Assembly: GCA_022316685.1 (NCBI GenBank)
Contig: JAKJHU010000033.1
Coordinates: 4,764,321 to 4,828,320 of the forward strand
DNA length: 64,000 nt
Source of the DNA: Progne subis subis
Taxonomy: Eukaryota; Chordata; Aves; Passeriformes; Hirundinidae
Direction of reading: 5' to 3'
The notes under the pieces are model-generated. The model saw only the letters and a program-made list of their open reading frames with translations, searched no databases and was not told where the DNA came from. Both the position numbers and the translations under genes were made by a program. Of this stretch, positions 14,591 through 33,500 are shown piece by piece; position 1 is the stretch's first letter, and the number at the start of each line of letters is the position of its first letter.

Positions 14591-17500
14591 TGAAGTGAGT
14601 GACCAACCACGTGCCATGAGTAATAAACTACTGGAAAGGTATTTACACTGTAAAAGGCAAAACAATCCTAAATCCGTAAGGTATTTATGGCTTGAGGTCT
14701 GCACAGCATAGCTCAATCAGGCTTCAGGAAAATTTGATTGTAACCAACACAGTGCTGCACTTCCAAGAGGAGCCACTCACTTGGATCAGGCCAAATATAA
14801 ATACAGTTGCTATGCTTCCAGACCCAGCATGGATGTCTCTCTGCCTGTGGGATAAATACACCCCTTATCTCAGACAAAACTGAGTATGCCAGGTTTTGGT
14901 GTGTGGAAATACAATAATTTATACATTGCAGCCTCTAGGTGAGTGTCAGCTGATCTGCCTTCCTCTGGAATCAGCTGCCTGTCTCCAGTGATCCTCATTA
15001 TCCCATAAGTCCTTCCATATAGCTTAGGAACCCTTCAGATCTATTGTTTTGTCCAAACCCAGTGAAAATTGGATGTTGCAATATCCCTTGCAGGTTCAAA
15101 CAGCAGAACCTCATTTGCTTCAGGTAAGAGCCAGACAGTCGATACTCACACAGCTTTCCATCACAATGTGAGGAACAGAGGCTGGAGACACAAGCTGCCC
15201 TTGTAGGTGAAGTCCACAATAAGGCCTTCATTTGCTCTTGGATGAAATCTTTACAAATACTTAGGTTGCTGAGATTAATTCAACGGGCTTGGAAAGACTC
15301 AGGGAACTGCAACAATCCTCAATGGTCTGCTTTGCAAGTTAATGGCTTTCCTTTTTCCGTGTGTGCACTTACTGAGAGAAACCTAACGCTTCACCTTTGA
15401 TCAGTGCAGGTATCAAATGCTGGTTGGCTTAGGTACATTTTGTGCTTGTTTCTTATGCAAATACGAACTACTGTACACCAGCTGGCACCACTGCCAAATT
15501 TGTTTCACGGTTTTCATTCTGTTTTCTACCTTTTGCCTAAAAGGAGTATTATGTACATGAAGATTAGTTCTCTGTGAGAAGAGAGTGAGAGATTTATTTT
15601 CTCTTACAAATTATTGTATTAGATCCATTTCGGAGTAATTCCACTGAAACCTGTTGTATTATACAGATGATAATTTGAGTATTTGCTAAAAATCACCAGT
15701 AAGAAGTTAATCTGTGTTTCAAGGGCTTTGTTATTGTTATGGTGACGTGGACCACTTACATAATTTTTAGCAAGGCATTTACACTGTGCCTGATCAACGT
15801 TAGCCAAATATCTTATGCTCCAAATCAGCTCTGTGTGGGCAGACCTGATAGGCCAAGTCCAACCCCAGGACTGAATCTGATCCTTGGAGTTTGAAGAATT
15901 AGCTTGTACACAGCCATGTGTCCCTTCTCCTACTTTCACAAGTCACAAGCTTTCTCCTGCAAGACGCCCTTTGTTTCTGGGCTATATATTCTTGTCAATA
16001 GGGTTGATCATAAAGTCTCATCAGAAACCCTGGTTTCTTCTTCCAGACCAAATACACATTCATGCACAGAAAGACAAAAAATGAATGCATGTTGATACAG
16101 TATATTTAGACTTAGCCTTAGGAAATTAGGCCAGAATCCCTGCAGGATTTGGGGTGAGGCTATAACGGCCACGTGGAGTTAAATATTCCTTGTTTTAGGA
16201 TTGCTGATGAGGATAAACTCTATTTCGAGAGATACATCAAATGATTGATGAGCTTTGGTTCTTGTTCAGTGGATTATTTTTTAATTCAAAAAGCCTGGGC
16301 AGAAGATTTTATCCATGTGTCCATCTTTAAATAACATCATTTAAATCAGAATGTGATGGCTTGCAGGCTCACAAGAACAGTGAGAGCAACTCCTTAAAAA
16401 GCTTCAATCTTGGTTCAGACTTGATATTTGAAATTAGGCACCGACACATATAGCATTTTCAACCTTTGTTTAGGGCTTTGGGTCAGTTTGCCAGAAGTCT
16501 CCCCGATTACTTAATTCTTCATGTCATTGCAGATTCACCTGCACACAACCATGGCTGAGCAGGTGCACTCATGGCCCTGCTTTGCTCAGGTCTTCTGGCT
16601 TGAGACATTCTTGTAGTGAATGCTATCCTCAAGGTGCTCCTATACATCTCACAGAACACCTAAAGACTCCTCATTGAGCATTTCAGGTTTAGGTCAGGGC
16701 CACTGTGCTCTTCCATTCCACTTTCTCCTTCAAAACCTCCAGCCTATTGACAACTGCTACAGCTTTATTGCTGTGCCACCCTATATGTCAAAAACTGCTT
16801 GGGAGAAGGCAGATCCACACCAAAGTCCCGCCGTGGATGGGGCAGAACGAGGCTCTGCACAAGAGAAGATACCAGACCATGTGTGAGGAGCCAGGAGATA
16901 CCAGACCATGTGTGAGGAGGCCCACAGGGCTGGGTCCCACAGGCAAGGCCAGTGAGGTCCTCTGGGTTTAGTGACTCAGACAGGTATCAGGGTATAAGTG
17001 GTTCAACGGCACACAGAACTGGGTAGGCACACAGTGCCCAAAGCTGAGGCTGGGCCACTTTCCATGGCAAGACTGTTTAAAGCCCATGTTCTTTATGCAG
17101 ATGTATAAAATAGCAGTAGTGTACCCACTACTTCTGGGCCTTCCACTAAAAGCTGACTCAAACAGGATGTAATGTGTCACAAGAAAATTCCACCGGCTAG
17201 CCAAGACTTTCATAGGCAACTTCATGACTGATGGCCATACAAAGACTAAATTCGTTTCAGTTTTCTGTGCAATGGTAAATTTTACACAATCTTTAGTTTA
17301 ATACTCAATTAATATTCAATGTATATTACAGAGTCTTAAATGCATTTAATATTACGTACTATTATTATATACTATAATGCTTAGGCTTAAGGAAGAGCCT
17401 ACCTAAATTCAGATTACCTGGCTGTGAGCTTTTAGGAAAAAAAAAAAAAGTAAAAAATCCAACTCCAAAGGTAGTATATGATCTGTTACCATTACTTTTG

Positions 17501-17860
17501 TCCACTTACATGGCACAAAAGCTTGACATTCTCAATAAGCCATTTAAGACAAGCAGCTAATTCCTATAAATACATTTTCTCTGAATTCTAGCAAGCAGTT
17601 GTAGTTCCACCTCTCTAGAAATTCTACATTTTCCTAATAAACTCACAAACTAAAAAATTTTGGACCTTCAGTAGGTTTCTGTTCACTTGTTTGCAAGATC
17701 TGTAAAAAAAAAAACTGTAGAAAGATTTGTACAAATTAAATAGCAGCAATACAGACCCATCTAGGGGAAGAGAACTGCTTTTCTATAACTCTTTCTTCCT
17801 CTCACACTGGACAATACTGGCAGGTTGAGATTTAACCAGAGATGGGCTCCTTTTACAAGA
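14591..17860. other. Intergenic DNA leading to the TECTB promoter
   Basis: No coding exon was recognised. A 24-bp sequence is duplicated in tandem at 16,867-16,890 and 16,896-16,919 (period 29 bp). The last kilobase is AT-rich, with short A runs at 17,438 and 17,705. Position 17,799 starts an 18-bp sequence (CTCTCACACTGGACAATA) that recurs exactly at 26,466 inside TECTB intron 9. Confidence 0.6.
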
Positions 17861-17865
17861 TTGCT

Positions 17866-17874
17866 TATATAAAG
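17866..17874 (+). promoter_or_regulatory. TECTB: Candidate TATA box of TECTB
   Basis: TATATAAAG is a strong TATA element about 1 kb upstream of the TECTB start codon. A start site about 25-30 bases downstream would fall near 17,895-17,900. It would give a short leader exon with a plausible donor at 17,995. The match is seen in the sequence; its use as the TECTB promoter is inferred from position only. Confidence 0.5.
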
Positions 17875-17896
17875 CGAAGACAACACCAGCTGGGTT

Positions 17897-17994
17897 CATT
17901 TGAAAAAGGACATCTTGGAAAGAGCTGACAGCGCTGCTTTTGGAATAAGACTGGAATGAAAATCTGAAATAATTAGCTCCTTCCTGTCTCGTAG
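17897..17994 (+). other. TECTB: Probable non-coding leader exon of TECTB
   Basis: The segment runs from the start predicted by the TATA box to a donor reading TAG|GTATAA at 17,995. The next acceptor, TGTCCTCAG with a T/C-rich tract, ends at 18,887, only 13 bases before the TECTB ATG. This leaves an intron of about 0.9 kb. The start coordinate is an estimate and the exon is inferred; cDNA or RNA-seq would settle it. Confidence 0.4.
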
Positions 17995-18900
17995 GTATAA
18001 CCCTTAATTTCTTGTAGAATGCATAGGATTATAATTAGAAGGAATTGTCACTGATATGTACTTTAAGACCCTTTTATAAAGATATATTTTTTAAATAGAG
18101 GCTGAGTGAAAATGTTCAAATTAATTTGTCTTGTTAGAACTATTGAATTGGAAATTTTTTCCATAAACTATATTTCTTATTTCTGACTTAGTTTGCTTAG
18201 TGATGTGCGTATGAGAGCTGATACTGAAGAGTGTCTACAAAGGGAAAATATGAGAACTGCAGTCCCAATCCCACAGGCTGTATATGTTTTTTTCCCTGTG
18301 GGAAACAGCTTTCAGGTTTGAGGCCTGAAATGTAAATAACTTCTATGGATCTTTTCCTAGATACTCAACATGTAGCAGCAAAGGAGAAAATGCATAATTC
18401 ACCAAAACTGAGCTACATGAAGTTAAGATTATATACATCAGAATAGCCATCACCACAGAGAATAGTTTCAGCACTAAATTTTAAGCACATTACATATGTT
18501 CTTGTGTCAGATTTCTTCTAATAATTTCTATTCCCTCTTTTTTTCTAATCTCTTTGCATTTGAAACCAAGTGGTTTCAGTTTCATTTGGTTATATTAACA
18601 CTTTAGGTTTAGACTCTGCAAGAAATCAAACTAGAATAATTAAAAACCACCACTAAACTGAAATAGTAAAATTATCACAGTAATGATCCAGTTATAGCAA
18701 TGGTCTTTGAAAGACTTACCCTGTAGTTGCAATTACATTGGGTGACAGAATATCAGTAATGTTATTTTTTCTCTCTGCAAAAAGGACATTTTAACAGTAG
18801 CTACTACAAGGTCATGACTGCAGACAATGCATTGTTTTTATTTCCACGTTTAAAGACATTTTCAGCTTTTATTTCCTGTGTCCTCAGATTGTTGCAAGAA

Positions 18901-26816
<7,916 letters not shown>

Positions 26817-26975
26817 AATGCAGCCCAGCTGTACTTTGTAACTTTCCCTGATCCTGTTTGGACCTGGACTTCTTTACTAAAGATGTTTATTTGACAGAAG
26901 AAAAAGGAAAGCCACAAAAAAAAAATCCCTGTGCACCATTTTCCCAGAAAAATAAAACATTCTATGAGCTTTGTG
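26817..26975 (+). terminator. TECTB: TECTB 3' UTR and poly(A) signal
   Basis: A canonical AATAAA lies at 26,951-26,956, 135 bases after the stop codon. It is followed by a T/G-containing stretch suitable for the downstream element. The cleavage point, near 26,970, is an estimate. Confidence 0.75.
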
Positions 26976-28028
26976 CCTCAAGTACTGGAAAATCCCAAAG
27001 CAGATTTGCTTCTCCCAAACCTCTGCTGGCATTTTAAACTAGTGAAAACCTTGGGCTATGTATCCTGCTAACACCTCCTTTTAAAAAACTGTGATGGCAA
27101 AAGGACTCGTATCTAAAGAAAATTTCAAGATGTGCTAACTCAGCATTTTTCAATGCCAAATTTACCTTCGAGGGCCCACCTTCCCTGTCAGTCTCAGTGT
27201 GGTACCAAACTCCCCTCCAGGCCTGGTCTTGCAAAGTCCCAGCTTGTTCCATAAAGTCTTTGAACAAAATGAAAACCAACCTAGTATGTCAAGGATGTGA
27301 GGAGAGGGTGCTTTTCATGTAGCAGTAATTAGAAGGTACTCAGAGTTAATTACCTGGCATTTCTTTCCTGATTCTCAGTGTTGTCAGTATTGATTGGTTG
27401 GATTAAGTAGAGCACACTGTAGGAGTAGGATGTCTTGCTGACTGGACAGGCTCAGTGCTGGATGGTTACATGGGGTGGGCACTTATTGAGTACATCTGAG
27501 GGTGTAGAACAAGCTAATGAGCTTTACACTTCCTTGAAGACATAGCCAGTGGCAGACACAGCAGGGCCCAGGTGTTAGGTCTGTACCTGAGTAACAACAA
27601 CAAGACAAAAGCACTGAAAAGGGAAATAATGATTTATAAAAAGCAGAAATATCAGGACATGAAACAATTCCCCAACAAGCATAACAGTAGGTTCCTTACT
27701 TCCAATAGTTACTAGAACAATACTGAAAAAAGCTCTTGAAAGGTCAGAAACATTCTTATCTTTTCCATGAAACTTCTAGATCCTAAATGTGAAAGAGGGA
27801 AGAATGACTACAGTTGTTACACTTCCAATTAACGAACACAGTGTGTGCACCTGTGTTTGCACATACTGAAGTACAAACACATTACAGAGTTTTTGCTACT
27901 GTTTGCAGAGAGGGAGCCTCCTGAATAATTCTGTGAAGGATTTTCGGCTCCCTGTTCTTGGTAAAAGCTCATTGTAATGAAGATGATGCAGAGCTAGAAC
28001 ATGCATCCTTTACACTGCAGCGGTAGAA
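26976..28028. other. Intergenic DNA between TECTB and the minisatellite
   Basis: No gene recognised. The last bases before the array (about 28,010-28,028) already resemble a degenerate repeat unit. Confidence 0.7.
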
Positions 28029-30462
28029 CGGACACACTGCAGTCCATCCCCCAGAACACACATCCATAGAGCGGACACACCGCAGTCCATCCCCCAGAAC
28101 ACACATCCATAGAACGAACACACCGCAGTCCATCCCCCAGAACACACATCCATAGAGCGGACACACCGCAGTCCATCCCCCAGAACACACATCCATAGAA
28201 CGGACACACCGCAGTCCACGTCCCAGAACACACATCCATAGAACGGACACACCGCAGTCCATGTCCCAGAACACACATCCATAGAACGGACACACCGCAG
28301 TCCATCCCCCAGAGCACACATCCATAGAACGGACACACCGCAGTCCATGTCCCAGAGCACACATCCATAGAACGAACACACCGCAGTCCATCCCCCAGAA
28401 CACACATCCATAGAACGGACACACCGCAGTCCATGTCCCAGAGCACACATCCATAGAACGGACACACCGCAGTCCATGTCCCAGAGCACACATCCATAGA
28501 GCGGACACACCGCAGTCCATGTCCCAGAACACACATCCATAGAACGGACACACCGCAGTCCATGTCCCAGAGCACACATCCATAGAACGGACACACCGCA
28601 GTCCATCCCCCAGAACACACATCCATAGAACGGACACACCGCAGTCCATCTCCCAGAACACACATCCATAGAACACACACACCACAGTCCATCCCCCAGA
28701 GCACACATCCATAGAACGGACACACCGCAGTCCATCTCCCAGAACACACATCCATAGAACGGACACACCGCAGTCCATGTCCCAGAACACGCATCCATAG
28801 AACGGACACACCGCAGTCCATGTCCCAGAGCACACATCCATAGAGCGGACACACCGCAGTCCATGTCCCAGAGCACACATCCATAGAACGGACACACCGC
28901 AGTCCATGTCCCAGAGCACACATCCATAGAACGGACACACCGCTGTCCATGTCCCAGAACACACATCCATAGAGCGGACACACCGCAGTCCATGTCCCAG
29001 AGCACACATCCATAGAACGGACACACCGCAGTCCATGTCCCAGAGCACACATCCATAGAACGGACACACCGCAGTCCATGTCCCAGAGCACACATCCATA
29101 GAACGGACACACCGCAGTCCATGTCCCAGAACACACATCCATAGAGCGGACACACCGCAGTCCATGTCCCAGAACACGCATCCATAGAGCGGACACACCG
29201 CAGTCCATGTCCCAGAACACGCATCCATAGAACGGACACACCGCAGTCCATCCCCCAGAACACACATCCATAGAACGGACACACCGCAGTCCATCCCCAG
29301 AACACACATCCATAGAACGGACACACCGCAGTCCATGTCCCAGAGCACACATCCATAGAGCGGACACACCGCAGTCCATGTCCCAGAGCACACATCCATA
29401 GAGCGGACACACCGCAGTCCACGTCCCAGAGCACACATCCATAGAACGGACACACCGCAGTCCACGTCCCAGAGCACACATCCATAGAACGGACACACCG
29501 CAGTCCATGTCCCAGAACACACATCCATAGAACGGACACACCGCTGTCCATGTCCCAGAACACACATCCATAGAACGGACACACCGCAGTCCATCCCCCA
29601 GAACACACATCCATAGAGCGGACACACCGCAGTCCATGTCCCAGAGCACACATCCATAGAACGGACACACCGCAGTCCACGTCCCAGAGCACACATCCAT
29701 AGAGCGGACACACCGCAGTCCATCCCCAGAACACACATCCATAGAGCGGACACACCGCAGTCCATGTCCCAGAACACACATCCATAGAACGGACACACCG
29801 CAGTCCATGTCCCAGAACACACATCCATAGAGCGGACACACCGCAGTCCATGTCCCAGAGCACACATCCATAGAACGGACACACCGCAGTCCACGTCCCA
29901 GAGCACACATCCATAGAACGGACACACCGCAGTCCATCCCCCAGAACACACATCCATAGAGCGGACACACCGCAGTCCATGTCCCCAGAACACACATCCA
30001 TAGAACGGACACACCGCAGTCCATGTCCCAGAACACACATCCATAGAGCGGACACACCGCAGTCCATGTCCCAGAGCACACATCCATAGAACGGACACAC
30101 CGCAGTCCACGTCCCAGAGCACACATCCATAGAACGGACACACCGCAGTCCATGTCCCAGAACACACATCCATAGAACGGACACACCGCAGTCCATGTCC
30201 CAGAACACACATCCATAGAACGGACACACCGCAGTCCATGTCCCAGAAGCACACATCCATAGAACGGACACACCGCAGTCCATGTCCCAGAGCACACATC
30301 CATAGAACGGACACACCGCAGTCCATCCCCGCGGGCTCCCGCCGCTGCCGCCGTTGCGCTCTCTGCCCGCGGCGGTTGCCGGGCAGCGGGCGCAGCTCCC
30401 GCCGCGCACGGCAGAGGGCGCTGCGGGGACGGCGTTGTCCCGGCCCGGCGGGGCTCCGCCAT
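27994..30462 (-). CDS. Candidate open reading frame through the CpG island and minisatellite (doubtful)
   Basis: An ATG at 30,462 (CAGACATGG context) opens a frame of 822 codons. It starts MAEPRRAGTTPSPQRPLPCA, continues through an Ala/Arg/Pro-rich stretch of about 47 residues, and then enters the repeat as a 43-residue period rich in Cys, Trp and Val (for example TAVCPFYGC and LRCVRSMDVC). It ends with CKGCMF and a stop. I do not recognise the product. The GC-rich first part looks like a first exon, but the repeat portion is open in all three frames and tolerates one-base indels, so openness alone is not evidence of translation. It may be a non-coding transcript or not transcribed at all. 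Confidence 0.2.
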   Translation of the reverse strand: MAEPRRAGTTPSPQRPLPCAAGAAPAARQPPRAESATAAAAGARGDGLRCVRSMDVCSGTWTAVCPFYGCVLLGHGLRCVRSMDVCSGTWTAVCPFYGCVFWDMDCGVSVLWMCALGRGLRCVRSMDVCSGTWTAVCPLYGCVFWDMDCGVSVLWMCVLGTWTAVCPLYGCVFWGMDCGVSVLWMCALGRGLRCVRSMDVCSGTWTAVCPLYGCVFWDMDCGVSVLWMCVLGHGLRCVRSMDVCSGDGLRCVRSMDVCSGTWTAVCPFYGCVLWDMDCGVSALWMCVLGDGLRCVRSMDVCSGTWTAVCPFYGCVFWDMDCGVSVLWMCALGRGLRCVRSMDVCSGTWTAVCPLYGCVLWDMDCGVSALWMCALGHGLRCVRSMDVCSGDGLRCVRSMDVCSGGWTAVCPFYGCVFWDMDCGVSALWMRVLGHGLRCVRSMDVCSGTWTAVCPFYGCVLWDMDCGVSVLWMCALGHGLRCVRSMDVCSGTWTAVCPLYGCVFWDMDSGVSVLWMCALGHGLRCVRSMDVCSGTWTAVCPLYGCVLWDMDCGVSVLWMRVLGHGLRCVRSMDVCSGRWTAVCPFYGCVLWGMDCGVCVLWMCVLGDGLRCVRSMDVCSGGWTAVCPFYGCVLWDMDCGVSVLWMCVLGHGLRCVRSMDVCSGTWTAVCPFYGCVLWDMDCGVSVLWMCVLGDGLRCVRSMDVCSGTWTAVCPFYGCVLWGMDCGVSVLWMCVLGHGLRCVRSMDVCSGTWTAVCPFYGCVFWGMDCGVSALWMCVLGDGLRCVRSMDVCSGGWTAVCPLYGCVFWGMDCSVSVLPLQCKGCMF
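28029..30330. repeat. 43-bp minisatellite, about 53.5 tandem units
   Basis: The array reads as head-to-tail copies beginning CGGACACACCGCAGTCCATG and ending ACATCCATAGAA. From 28,029 to 30,308 there are exactly 53 units (2,279 bp) plus a 23-bp partial unit. Units differ at a few sites: CATGTCCC, CATCCCCC, CACGTCCC or CATCTCCC; AGAACAC or AGAGCAC; TAGAA or TAGAG. Two units are 42 bp and two are 44 bp. Each unit carries about two CpGs. Because 43 is not a multiple of 3 and the minus strand of most units lacks stop codons in every phase, all three minus-strand frames stay open for 830-861 codons. There are no spacers, so this is not a CRISPR array. Confidence 0.97.
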
Positions 30463-30500
30463 GTCTGCTGCCCCACAGGACATCCGGGCCCGCGATAAAC
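30325..30500. promoter_or_regulatory. CpG island abutting the minisatellite; possible promoter or insulator
   Basis: About 175 bp are strongly G+C- and CpG-rich, in sharp contrast to the AT-rich surroundings. The minus strand reads ACATGGCGGAG, close to a YY1 initiator-type motif, at the ATG near 30,462. The plus strand at 30,407-30,421 reads CACGGCAGAGGGCGC, with a full match to the AGAGGGCGC core of CTCF sites. The role is inferred. No known gene starts here in the conserved TECTB-ACSL5 interval. Confidence 0.45.
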
Positions 30501-33500
30501 ACCCTGCGGCCTCTTCGCCCGCCTTTGCTGCATTATCTGCCTGTCCTCTGTTCACACACTGACTTCCAGCACCTGCCAAGCGGCTTTACCTCTTCAAATC
30601 CTTGTCCTTCTTCAAAGCCCGTTTCCTCTGCCTCGCTTTTACGGCATTCACTGCGCTCCTATCGCGGCTATTTTGTTTAGAAAGCCTTGAACCCAGTTTC
30701 CTCGGCAGGTTGATTAATTCCTTTCTGATTATGCAAGAAGTGCTGCTTTGGAGCAAGCCTTGCAGGATGTCAGCAGCTGTGAAGTGCAGCTGTGAATTCC
30801 CAGGCCGCCGGCCGTGGGATGGAGCCTGTGGCACAGAATCTCCTGTCTGTGTTCTCGTACTGAGTAGGGCTCAGGCAACCCTCGTGCCTGTTCCGCTCTG
30901 GATCACCATCTCCTGACATGGTTTATTGCCAAAAACAATCAAAACACAACCCAAAAACAGATACCAGGAGTGTCTGTGGAAAGGTCTATCTGCCAGAGGA
31001 GGCAGCAACATAGGAACATGTTTCAGCTCCAGAAGTATTGCTCTTTAAGAAAGCAAAAGTTGCCCATCCTAAATAGTTTCGCATAAAAAATATCCACCTT
31101 TTTTTTTTCCTAACCTGGATATGGCTCATCACTACTTAGTCTACTAAACATTATTTATGTTGCCTACAACAGAAAATGCAGTGATGAAGTTTGATAGTGT
31201 GTCTGAAGTGATGCAGTCTAAAGTGATGGATCCTTCCAGCTATCAGGGCATGAAGCTGCTTGCCTTGATCTCTGCACCAAAAAGCCAAACACAAGTCTGG
31301 CCATGGAAACATAAGGACAGGAAGGTTATTTAGAGGGGACACAGATAATCTGCTTAGAACCCAACATTTGTCTCCACAAATATTCCAGTTAGGTTTTGTC
31401 CCAGTTCTTCCTTCCATTTGGATGAACTCTAATGAGACATGTTTTTTTGCATGCTTTCCTTCCCACAGTTTGGCGCTGCAATGCTGAAGCACAAGGTCAC
31501 AGAGGTCATGACAAGGAGGGAAATGAACACACACAGGCGTCAAGATGATAACAACACTGGTTGCAGCCACAATGTTGCCAGTACAGTGACACACTTTACA
31601 CAATATTTTGGTCATTAAATATAGGTTCACTTCTCACTTGTGAATGGTAAACAGCATCAAACTGGGTGGCCTTTATTTGACAGTCACTGCAGAGGCAAAT
31701 AATTCAGAAGAGGTCCAACAAAAACTGCCAATGAAAGAATGGGTCAAATCTAACACAAAAAGAGCAAGTATGCCACAATCTACCCTTAGCATTCCCAAAG
31801 AATGCAGTGCTGTTGGCTCTGTGATTCCTGTCCTGCCACCCCATGTCTAGTAGTGAAGAAGAAGCAGGTACCAGGACCTTCAAGTCAGAATTAATTATGG
31901 TCAATCATTAGTGCCTCATATCCTGTGCTAGGATCTCACAATTTCAAATGCAAACTTTAGAATGAAACCTCAGCAGGTGGTTACTGGGGGACATGCACAT
32001 GATCCTGCTGCAGAGATGCCAGGCTGGGACTGACCTGACATGCCCATCTTGTGCAACCCCTGCAAGGAGTGAAGCACATCAGGGCTGAAAGTCTTTCTGC
32101 AAGGGGATTTCAACTCTGTAGCACACTGAGGTAAACACCGCATGTGCTGCCAGAATTGGCAATACATTACACAATATAAACACAGGCAATGTCCCAGATC
32201 CAGATGACATGTATAGAAACTCCCCAGTCTTAATACTCATTTAAATACCAACTTCATGTCTTTATTCTGTAATTCCATGATATTTTGTTTAAATGTCCAA
32301 GTCAGGGACAAGGAAAATCCCTACCTCAGAACAGTATCATGACTCAGTACTGTACAAAACACATAAATGTACATGGTCTGTATTAGGAGTGAACCCCTCA
32401 CTCTGTACTGAAGATCAAGTCTTTTCAAGTCATTCTCATGCAAAGGGCAGCTCACAGGTGCAGAGGAAAAAATAATTGTTGATTGATTGGACCCCATGGC
32501 CCTTTCAAGTGGCATATCACTGCAGCCCTACAAAGGTCAGGTTCAGTGGCTTCAGAGAAATAAATAGTAATTCTTGCAGCCTGGCATTCAGGCACACAAG
32601 GCTGAGAAAAGAGTCTGAGCTCTATCTGAAGCCACACTGCACTGAGAGCAGACACCAGCCCTGCTTTCCAATACATTTTTCTTCACCTTGTTGTTACAGG
32701 GAAAACCTAGAACACACCTCTTTAAAAACAATTAGATATGCTCTGATTCTAATAGGTATATTAGAACTTATTAGGTATATTTGAACCCATGAGGTATAAG
32801 GTTCTAAGAGAAATATCATGAGATTCCATGGTATGAAGCCCAACTGCAATAATAACTGCTGCTCCAGGGTGCAGCCAGTCTCCAGCCTTTGCAGATTGCT
32901 TCTTGGCAGCCTGTGCCTCCTCCCCTGCAAAATTTTCTCAGCATGTGGTCTCATCCACATAAACACCCTCCTCCCACAGACCATCTCTCTGAGAATTTAC
33001 ACACTGTGACACAAAGCATCCACTGGAAGGGATTGCACCTTGTTGCACTTACACTCACCTGCTCCTGACAGAAAAATAACAACAGCATTTTTCTTCTGGG
33101 GGCAAGCACATCAACACGCCTCAGACACAGACATTCAGGATGTATATTAAATTAACTTTATCATAAAAAGACAATCCACCATAGGCAGCACAGAATTATC
33201 AGTAATATGACCTTGAAATGTATTTTGAGAAGACCTTGCAGGATTAAGTTTCCTTCTGCTATTCCATAAGCACATTCTGCAGAGTGCAAATGATGCAGTA
33301 AGGCATGACAGGAAGTGGGGCACATAGACCCTACAGCCTGGAGAGCACTAAAGCTGAGGCCTAATGCTAAAGCAAAGGTCTAATGCTAAAACAGATGTCT
33401 TATCACTGTGAAATGTTTGCCCAGCACTATAATTTTACATGGTGATAATCAGCACTGATAAGAACATTCTGAGCACTTCTCACTGTCTCCAGGCCCAACA

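Noticed and set aside
28029..30330. Regular repeat array resembling a CRISPR array
   Set aside because: Units are contiguous with no unique spacers, the unit is a minisatellite type, and the surroundings are vertebrate genes.
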